Made by a program: the position numbers and the translations under genes. Below are positions 1 to 5,657 of a DNA stretch of 20,551 nt, in pieces. Position 1 is the first letter of the stretch; each line of letters begins with the position of its first letter. The stretch covers positions 1 through 20,551 of the forward strand of contig CAMYOP010000009.1 of assembly GCA_947260045.1 (NCBI GenBank), read 5' to 3'. The DNA is from an uncultured Desulfobulbaceae bacterium (GTDB taxonomy: Bacteria; Desulfobacterota; Desulfobulbia; Desulfobulbales; Desulfobulbaceae). Under the pieces are notes generated by a model, which saw only the letters and a list, made by a program, of their open reading frames with translations, was not told where the DNA came from and made no database searches.

Positions 1-1416
1 GTTCAAGAGACGCTGGAGTCCACCTATGCTGTCCTCGGTATGAAACGTTGTTAACACTTTATGCCCTGTCATGGCTGCTTGTACGGCAACATTAGCAGAA
101 AATGTATCAAGCAATTTACCTATTACAACAATATCGGGATCCTGCCGGACAATATGATGCAAGGTTTCTTCATAGGTCAGATTAATTTTTGGATCAATCG
201 AACATTGGCTGATTCCTTCAATCACATATTCAACAGGATCTTCAGCTGTGATAATGCTGGTCTCTATGGTATTCAAATAATCAATACAGCTGTAAACCGT
301 TGTTGTCTTACCAGATCCTGTAGGACCAGTAATGATGATAACACCACTTGGTCGATCAAGAGCATCATCCTGAAACAACTTAAGAATCCTGCGTGGCATA
401 CCAATATCATGAAGCTGTAGCAATTCATTTTGCCTGTTCAAAAGACGAAGTACAACTTTTTCCCCAAAGACAGTAACATAAAAGGAAACCCTCAGGTCCA
501 TTTCAACCTTGCCATGGGTAAAAAGAATGCGTCCGTCCTGATGCCTTCTTTTATCAGCAACATCTGCCTGACAGAGGACTTTGATTCTGCTATTTAAGGC
601 AGGAAGCTTATCGATGGGGTAGTTTTTATGAGGAACCAACACGCCGTCAGCTCTATACCGTATACGTATACGGTCAGAAAGTGGTTCTATATGGATGGCA
701 CTGACATTATTGGCATCAATTGCCTCGGTGATAACCTCATTGACAAGATCTACAACTGACAGGTCTGAGACTGAAGCAGTACCAAGCTGTTTCTTAAAAC
801 TTTTTGGGAGAAGATTAATAATTGCAGAACGAATGGACTGTTTAGTAGCAATTGCCCCTGCGACTTCAACTTCAAAAATTTCATGAAGCTGCTTGATGGT
901 ATCCGTATCCAAAGGGTCGGTGAATGCTACAAGTATTTTTTCCTGTTCCATACGAATAGGTATAAACGAAAAGGATTCATACAGGTCAAAAGGAACTTTT
1001 TTGAAAACTTCATCATCAATTTCCAGGAATTCTGGATCTACAACATCAAAACCAAGTTGGAGCGAGAGAACATTTATTAATTTCCTTTCATCAATAAAGG
1101 TATGTTGGAGAAGGACTTCACCAAGCTTGAGCCATGGCTTAGTCTTCTTTTGCAGACTAAGAGCCGTGGATAAGTCCTTCTTTGAGATCAAACCAAGCTC
1201 TACCAGCATATCTCCTATCCTGAGAGAAAGAAGATTATTTCTGATGGTATCGTGAATAATTTCATCAGTGAGGTAGCCCAGCTCCTTGATGATATCAAGA
1301 ATAATTTTGTTGCTTTTGAGTTTGGACTTGACACGGATGGCGTATTTGACTTGTTTTTCAGTCAATAGATTTTGCCTGAGCAGCAAACTGAGAATTTCAC
1401 CGTAGGATTCAGACAT
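1..1416 (-). CDS. GspE/PilB-type secretion or pilus assembly ATPase, C-terminus off the window
   Basis: Reading leftward from an ATG at 1414-1416 the frame stays open for 472 codons to the window edge; about 90 more residues would be expected. Residues 65-125 resemble an MshEN/GspE-N domain with the paired RIGDMLVELG and KLGEVLLQ motifs that bind c-di-GMP in some homologues. The ATPase core shows Walker A GPTGSGKT (364-371), an Asp box AEDPVE (391-396) and a His box TGHKVLTTFHT (450-460). Family members power type II secretion or type IV pilus assembly as cytoplasmic hexamers at the inner membrane. The Walker B region reads RQDPDIVVIGKLLD, whereas the family has RQDPD...GEIRD, so the catalytic Glu is Lys433 and the next Arg is Leu. 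The usual LRxxLRQDPD reads LHHIVRQDPD. It could be a divergent or inactive paralogue. No partner pilus or secretion gene is visible. The ribosome-binding site is weak, so the start is less certain than the family. Confidence 0.9.
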   Translation of the reverse strand, partial: MSESYGEILSLLLRQNLLTEKQVKYAIRVKSKLKSNKIILDIIKELGYLTDEIIHDTIRNNLLSLRIGDMLVELGLISKKDLSTALSLQKKTKPWLKLGEVLLQHTFIDERKLINVLSLQLGFDVVDPEFLEIDDEVFKKVPFDLYESFSFIPIRMEQEKILVAFTDPLDTDTIKQLHEIFEVEVAGAIATKQSIRSAIINLLPKSFKKQLGTASVSDLSVVDLVNEVITEAIDANNVSAIHIEPLSDRIRIRYRADGVLVPHKNYPIDKLPALNSRIKVLCQADVADKRRHQDGRILFTHGKVEMDLRVSFYVTVFGEKVVLRLLNRQNELLQLHDIGMPRRILKLFQDDALDRPSGVIIITGPTGSGKTTTVYSCIDYLNTIETSIITAEDPVEYVIEGISQCSIDPKINLTYEETLHHIVRQDPDIVVIGKLLDTFSANVAVQAAMTGHKVLTTFHTEDSIGGLQRLLN

Positions 1417-1494
1417 ATTGCTTGAAGAGTTCCTTGATTTTCACTTCGTTGGCGAAATATTATTTAAGGCAAGAGTTCAAAGAGTTAATGAAAG

Positions 1495-1551
1495 ATCGTG
1501 ACCAAAAAAATATCCGCATATCGTCAATTGTATATAAAAGACGGTCACGAT
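1495..1551. repeat. 9-bp inverted repeat upstream of the GspE-like gene
   Basis: ATCGTGACC at 1495-1503 is matched by its exact reverse complement GGTCACGAT at 1543-1551, about 80-135 bases upstream of the ATPase start. The spacing suggests two half-sites or a hairpin with a 39-nt AT-rich loop. An operator is possible. Chance occurrence in a 250-bp gap is not negligible. Confidence 0.35.
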
Positions 1552-1665
1552 GCAATTTAAGGATTTCTTTTATTTATAAATGTAACCTTTTCTCTATTAT
1601 TCAGGGTAAAGAAAAAAATTATGGTTTGAAACTCGATCTCAGATAAAAGAAGGCTCGTAACTGGC

Positions 1666-1980
1666 TTACAATTCGATACTATCTGGATCCCAATATATTT
1701 GGACAACAAATGAAGTATCAGCCCCAGCTGAAGTCAAGCCAAAGGCATCATTTGTAAGTAAATAGACTTGATCACCTGCTTTGAGAGAATTCTCATCCTC
1801 TCTGGATCGTATCGTACCCTCTCCTTTCAAGACTGTGATTAACATTTCCCCGTGATCAACTTCCATTAAGGCAACATCCTGCTGGAATGGAATTTCAACT
1901 ACCTGTAATCTGGCTTGGGTCTGGGCAGCCACAAGTCTTGCCGTGCTTTCTAAAAATTCACTGTCTTTCCAAATTTCCAT
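1666..1980 (-). CDS. Small single-domain cupin protein
   Basis: The 104-residue product has the signature of a compact cupin beta-barrel: HGEMLITVLKGEGTIR (43-58), then a turn and LKAGDQVYL (66-74), matching the G(X)nPxG-like second cupin motif in position. Only one obvious metal-ligand type histidine (His43) is seen, so a bound metal is uncertain. There is no signal peptide or membrane segment, so it should be cytoplasmic. It starts 38 bases after the MtfA-like gene ends, on the same strand, and could be its downstream operon partner. The ribosome-binding site is poor. Small cupins of this sort include sugar-binding, sensing and detoxifying proteins; substrate and role cannot be read from the sequence. 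Confidence 0.75.
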   Translation of the reverse strand: MEIWKDSEFLESTARLVAAQTQARLQVVEIPFQQDVALMEVDHGEMLITVLKGEGTIRSREDENSLKAGDQVYLLTNDAFGLTSAGADTSFVVQIYWDPDSIEL

Positions 1981-2018
1981 AAATCACTGAATTTTATTTT
2001 TAAAGTATAAACAACTAA

Positions 2019-2840
2019 TTACCCGATCCACATGGCAGGGTCTACATTATAAAATGTCTGTAATTCATGATAGAGGGCAGGATGTTTTTTCTTTAATTGA
2101 ATCGGTTTTTCAAAAAAGGTTTCAGTTGCCACGGCAAAAAATTCGGCCGGATTGGTAGCCCCGTATTTGTGCATAACGCTTTTCTTCCCTTTTTTTGATT
2201 TATACTGCAGCAACTCATATTCTTTCGAAAAAACCTGTGACCAGGTCGAGTAGGCAGAGCGCACTGCATGGATGGGGACACCATCAGCCCGGCCATCTTC
2301 CTGATCGAGTTGATGGGCAAATTCATGCATCGCTACATTATGGCCGTCACGAAAATTAACAGCCCCATGTAAGACACTATCCCAGGCCAGTACAACTGCT
2401 CCATGATTCCACGATTCGCCCAACCTGACTGAAGAACTTTCTGGCATATTAATGATACTGCTTCTAGTGCCAGCAACATATGTACTGGGATATACCAAAA
2501 CAGAATAGAGTTTTGGGTAACAGTCACTTTTTCTATTGAGCAAAAGCATACAAGCCTGAGCAGCAATTGTTACCTTTATGTCATCATCCAAAACAAGCCC
2601 ACCGCATCCTTCAAATGACTTTTCTGAGACAAAAATCCTGATATAGTCTTGAAGCTGCTGTCGAAGATGTAGCGGTAAATGTATGTACGGTGGCAGATTT
2701 TTTTGAAGAATCGCAGACCATTTTTCAGGAAATGGACGTTCCAGCAGGCTCCGGCGTTTTCTCTGTTTTAATTTCGCAAAAAAAACTTTGCCAGCCAACA
2801 CTCCTCCTCCAATAACCAGAAATAATATCAGGAGTTTCAT
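2019..2840 (-). CDS. mtfA: MtfA-family zinc-dependent peptidase (M90), membrane-anchored form
   Basis: The protein has 273 residues, close to the roughly 265 of E. coli MtfA. The zinc-binding HEFAH (172-176) sits in the family-specific context MHEFAHQLDQEDGRADGVP. A probable third ligand is Glu233 in NPAEFFAVATETFFE. In E. coli, MtfA is a cytosolic aminopeptidase that binds the glucose repressor Mlc (DgsA). Here an N-terminal hydrophobic stretch (residues 3-21, LLILFLVIGGGVLAGKVFF) followed by a basic KLKQRKRR suggests anchoring to the inner membrane with the catalytic domain in the cytoplasm. The segment LDDDIKVTIAAQACMLLLN is another family hallmark. A small cupin gene follows by 38 bases. 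The family call is firm; a regulatory role in sugar uptake is not shown here. Confidence 0.92.
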   Translation of the reverse strand: MKLLILFLVIGGGVLAGKVFFAKLKQRKRRSLLERPFPEKWSAILQKNLPPYIHLPLHLRQQLQDYIRIFVSEKSFEGCGGLVLDDDIKVTIAAQACMLLLNRKSDCYPKLYSVLVYPSTYVAGTRSSIINMPESSSVRLGESWNHGAVVLAWDSVLHGAVNFRDGHNVAMHEFAHQLDQEDGRADGVPIHAVRSAYSTWSQVFSKEYELLQYKSKKGKKSVMHKYGATNPAEFFAVATETFFEKPIQLKKKHPALYHELQTFYNVDPAMWIG

Positions 2841-3318
2841 TTTGCCTTTTTGAGTATAGTAATTTATATTTTAAGTTTAATTTCAATACATAATCCAAAA
2901 TTTTCATACTATCCAATTTAATTATAGGTAAACGAATCTCTAAAAACCTACCTCAAGCCAATATTTCAACGTAATTTTTATAAATATACAAGAATGAGTC
3001 GAGGTTTCAATCAACAGGAGAGATACATAAAAATCTAGCCTGTAAAGTTGACAGACCCATGGAAAACCAATATATTTTTTACTAAAAAATCGCTCCAGGA
3101 CAATGTTTTCCAAAGACAGTTTCAAGTATCCCTGTTAATATTTTCAGGATAAAATACCCTGTAAAACGCATATAATCATTGAAATAAAAGTTCCAGATGA
3201 TATGAAATCTGATTCTATCGGCTTATACCTTGTCTCTCTGACATTTATTTCTTTAAAAAAAAACAAAAATTATGTGTCTCATGCATCCAAACAGTTAAAT
3301 AATAAGCAAAGACCTGGC

Positions 3319-3420
3319 ATGAAAAGTATTAACAAAATAATCTTACCCATCGCATTAATTGTTCTTGCTTATATGTTTTTTCCCATGATATGCAAGACAA
3401 CTCTTAAGATCACTCTCTGA
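3319..3420 (+). CDS. Possible small single-pass membrane protein (hypothetical)
   Basis: An ATG at 3319 opens a 33-residue frame beginning MKSINK, followed by a continuous hydrophobic segment (IILPIALIVLAYMFFPMI) and a basic tail ending at TGA. The basic-then-hydrophobic pattern resembles small membrane proteins. There is no good Shine-Dalgarno sequence, and the frame also extends upstream to an ATG at 3202 with low-complexity content. No family is recognised. It may equally be a chance AT-rich frame. Confidence 0.2.
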   Translation: MKSINKIILPIALIVLAYMFFPMICKTTLKITL

Positions 3421-3769
3421 TGTTGTAGTTCTAGAGCATTGGCAATCTTCTCGCGTTGGTCATCGCTGTTCAAATGCCAATAATGAAAGCACAATCATTA
3501 AATCCCCTTAAACCTGCTTCAAGTCAGATGACCATAATAGATTATTTTTATCAGCAAACCGGATAGTTATATATCAAGCAATCATATACTTGAAAAAATA
3601 GATAAATTTTATTATATTTAATGCCCAATTTGCCCAATAAGAACAGTATTCCCTGTCCGCATAAGATTGACCCATGCCAAACGACCATTTTGCCTGGAAC
3701 CTATGCAGCGACCCACACCTTTGATAATGTTCCCAGTGGCAGGAATCAGACTATAATTAAATGGAGTAC

Positions 3770-3794
3770 GGTTTTATTGAAATTCAATAAAACC
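3770..3794. repeat. Perfect 25-nt palindrome upstream of the formate dehydrogenase unit
   Basis: The half GGTTTTATTGAA (3770-3781) is mirrored exactly by TTCAATAAAACC (3783-3794) around a single central A at 3782. It lies about 270 bases upstream of the flavoprotein start, in DNA without a convincing gene. The one-base centre favours a protein-binding operator or a relic end of a mobile element over an ordinary terminator hairpin. There is no following T-run. Confidence 0.6.
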
Positions 3795-4050
3795 TTGAGA
3801 ACAAAATGCAGGTAAAGACCTGAGTTATTTTCATCAGCGGTCTCAAAAACTCTGCTGACCAAGCCCTCTGTACAGACCACTGAACGAGGTTTCACGAAAA
3901 GACGACAAGCTTCCTCAGTCAGACATGCTGCATATCGGGCATTTTATGCATTAATCACCATGCGAAGCTATTCCAGAAAATTGAGAAACACACCTGGAAA
4001 CCTTGGTCAAAAACAATTATGCACAGTTATTTTATTGTCGAAATATTATT

Positions 4051-4056
4051 AGGAGT
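4051..4056 (+). promoter_or_regulatory. Ribosome-binding site of the flavoprotein gene
   Basis: AGGAGT ends 8 bases before the ATG at 4065. It supports this start over the overlapping frame that begins at 4019. Confidence 0.75.
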
Positions 4057-4064
4057 ATTCAAGA

Positions 4065-5648
4065 ATGGGAGCACCACAATCTCAAACCAAGGCTGTAACC
4101 GTCACCATAGACGGGCAACAGATCTCAGCCCCTGTCGGCATTTCAATCATGGAAGCAGCCAGGCAGAACAATATCGAAATTCCCCATCTCTGCCATTTGC
4201 CTGGCAAGAAAGATTCTCCGCGTCCCTGCCTTATATGTTTGGTAGAAGTTGACGGCAAAAGAAAAAGAGCATGCCGTACAGATATAGAAGATGGCATGGA
4301 CATTACGGTCAACAATAAAGAATTAACCGCCCATCGTAAAAAACGACTGGTAGAATTATCAGGTCATCATTATGGAGACTGCAAGGCTCCATGCAATCTT
4401 ACCTGCCCTGGCGGTATTAATGTTCAGGGCTATATCAATCTGATCGCCAAGGGGGAATTTGAAGCTGCCCTTCGTCTTATAAAAGAGCAAAACCCCCTAC
4501 CAGGAATCGTCTGCAGGGTATGTCCCCGTTTTTGCGAATCTCGCTGCCGCAGAGTACTGTTGGATGAACCTATCGCCATAAACAACCTGAAACGGTTTGC
4601 CTTTGATCAATCGTATCGAAATGGAGATTTCAAAGAAGAGATTGCTCCAGCAACCGGCCACAAGGTTGCAGTCATTGGTGGCGGTCCAGCAGGCCTTTCC
4701 TGTGCATATTATCTACGCAAACAAGGACATGATGTCACCATTTACGAGTCTGAAAATCGTCTTGGCGGGATGGCCCGCTATAGTATTCCTAATTTCAAAA
4801 TGCCCCATGAAGAACTTGATATGGAGATCGACTCCATCATCAATATGGGACTCCATGTTCGTACTGGAAAGCAATGGGGCCGCGATTTCAACCTGGCGAG
4901 GTTACAGGAAAAAGGCTTTGAGTCCATATTCATTGCAACTGGAATAGCCCATCAGAAAGCCCAGGAATTTCCTGGCAGCCACTTAGTTCAGGATGGCCTT
5001 GCCTTTTTACGCCGCCTCAGCTCTGATAAAAAGGAAAATGTTGGCGATAAAGTCATGATAGTAGGAGGAACCAAAGTAGCTATCGAGGTTGCCCGTAGTG
5101 CCCGTCGACTTGGTGCCCGTGACGTTACCATTATTTTTCCTCGAGCCAAGGTTGAGATGTCAGCATCCCAGAGAGATATCAGGGAGGCAGAAAAAGAAGG
5201 TATTCAGTTTTTCATGATGGCACAGCCTCTTAGCCTTAAAAAAGATGATGGTAGCCTGCGTATGGAAATTGCCAGAACCATTTTGAGTGAACCTGACAAA
5301 AGGGGGCGTCGTGTTCCTGTGCCAATGGAAGATTCGCTGCTTATCTGGAAAGGAGCTACTGTCATAAATGGCCTTGGTCAGGAAGGAACAGGAGAGTTTG
5401 TAAAATATGGTGATATTGAAACCCAATTAACTCTATCTCCAAGTAAGACCATTAAATCAAACATTTCCACCATGGCAACCAATATCGACAATATTTTTGC
5501 CGGAGGTGAAGCTGCAAGCGGTGCCAGAAGTGTTATCCAGGTCGTAGATGCAGGACGAAGAGCTGCCTTTGCCATCCATCAAAACTTAACAGGCAAGCCA
5601 ATTGAAAAACCTGCTGATGGCCGCCTTAATTATACCAAAGGCAAATAG
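4065..5648 (+). CDS. 2Fe-2S / GltD-like FAD-NAD(P) oxidoreductase, partner or N-terminal half of formate dehydrogenase
   Basis: The 527 residues hold a NuoG-type 2Fe-2S ferredoxin domain (Cys43, Cys55, Cys58, Cys70). A glutamate-synthase small-subunit (GltD) type cysteine region follows (Cys106, 110, 114, 150, 153, 157, 161) for 4Fe-4S clusters. The FAD dinucleotide fold has GGGPAG at 205-210. A second nucleotide fold reads VMIVGGTKVAIEVARSARRLGA, and the FAD-contact end is IFAGGEAASGARSVIQVVDAGRRAA (478-501). The role inferred is electron transfer between formate dehydrogenase and NAD(P)H. In most relatives the second fold reads GGGNVA or GGGDTA; here it is GGTKVA, so nucleotide preference may be altered. 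The stop is UAG and the same frame continues directly into the next gene, whose first 60 residues look like the normal C-terminal extension of this flavoprotein family. The two may therefore be one interrupted polypeptide. The start is set by AGGAGT 8 bases upstream. Confidence 0.9.
   Translation: MGAPQSQTKAVTVTIDGQQISAPVGISIMEAARQNNIEIPHLCHLPGKKDSPRPCLICLVEVDGKRKRACRTDIEDGMDITVNNKELTAHRKKRLVELSGHHYGDCKAPCNLTCPGGINVQGYINLIAKGEFEAALRLIKEQNPLPGIVCRVCPRFCESRCRRVLLDEPIAINNLKRFAFDQSYRNGDFKEEIAPATGHKVAVIGGGPAGLSCAYYLRKQGHDVTIYESENRLGGMARYSIPNFKMPHEELDMEIDSIINMGLHVRTGKQWGRDFNLARLQEKGFESIFIATGIAHQKAQEFPGSHLVQDGLAFLRRLSSDKKENVGDKVMIVGGTKVAIEVARSARRLGARDVTIIFPRAKVEMSASQRDIREAEKEGIQFFMMAQPLSLKKDDGSLRMEIARTILSEPDKRGRRVPVPMEDSLLIWKGATVINGLGQEGTGEFVKYGDIETQLTLSPSKTIKSNISTMATNIDNIFAGGEAASGARSVIQVVDAGRRAAFAIHQNLTGKPIEKPADGRLNYTKGK
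5646..5648 (+). other. Same-frame UAG separating the flavoprotein from formate dehydrogenase
   Basis: The TAG is followed in frame by TTT GAA GAA, then the GTG (5658) or ATG (5664) used as the next start. No other stop occurs between 4065 and the selenocysteine UGA. The residues after it (FEEVDMTNFNGWD...MPSRPPERR...) read like the C-terminal linker of GltD-type flavoproteins. It could be a true terminator with translational coupling, amber readthrough or pyrrolysine, a recent nonsense change, or a sequence error. Confidence 0.6.
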
Positions 5649-5657
5649 TTTGAAGAA

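Larger units (their letters stand above)
2841..4050. other. Gene-poor, AT-rich region between mtfA and the formate dehydrogenase unit
   Basis: No open frame here has both a convincing ribosome-binding site and recognisable family motifs. Short open stretches exist at 2940-3125 (minus), 3202-3420 (plus), 3369-3494 (minus) and 3621-3815 (plus). Another plus-strand frame after the TAA at about 3812-3814 runs to a TAG just before the next gene. These could be decayed gene remnants or noise. The region also contains a 25-nt palindrome (3770-3794) and presumably the promoters of the divergent mtfA and formate dehydrogenase units; I could not pick a clear -35/-10 or -24/-12 pair. Confidence 0.6.

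Noticed and set aside
1422..1646. 74-codon plus-strand open frame upstream of the GspE-like gene
   Set aside because: No ribosome-binding site, basic low-information sequence, no family resemblance; it lies in the promoter region of the minus-strand gene.
2940..3125. 61-codon minus-strand open frame after mtfA
   Set aside because: It begins with TTG, has atypical composition and no motif; probably chance in AT-rich DNA.
3621..3815. 64-codon plus-strand open frame (MPNLPNKNSIPC...)
   Set aside because: No Shine-Dalgarno sequence and no recognisable family; its end runs through the 25-nt palindrome. Treated as noise or a remnant.
3990..4050. Sigma-54 (-24/-12) promoter before the formate dehydrogenase unit
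   Set aside because: GG and GC dinucleotides are present (CTTGG...TATGC), but the spacing is not the required ten bases between them.
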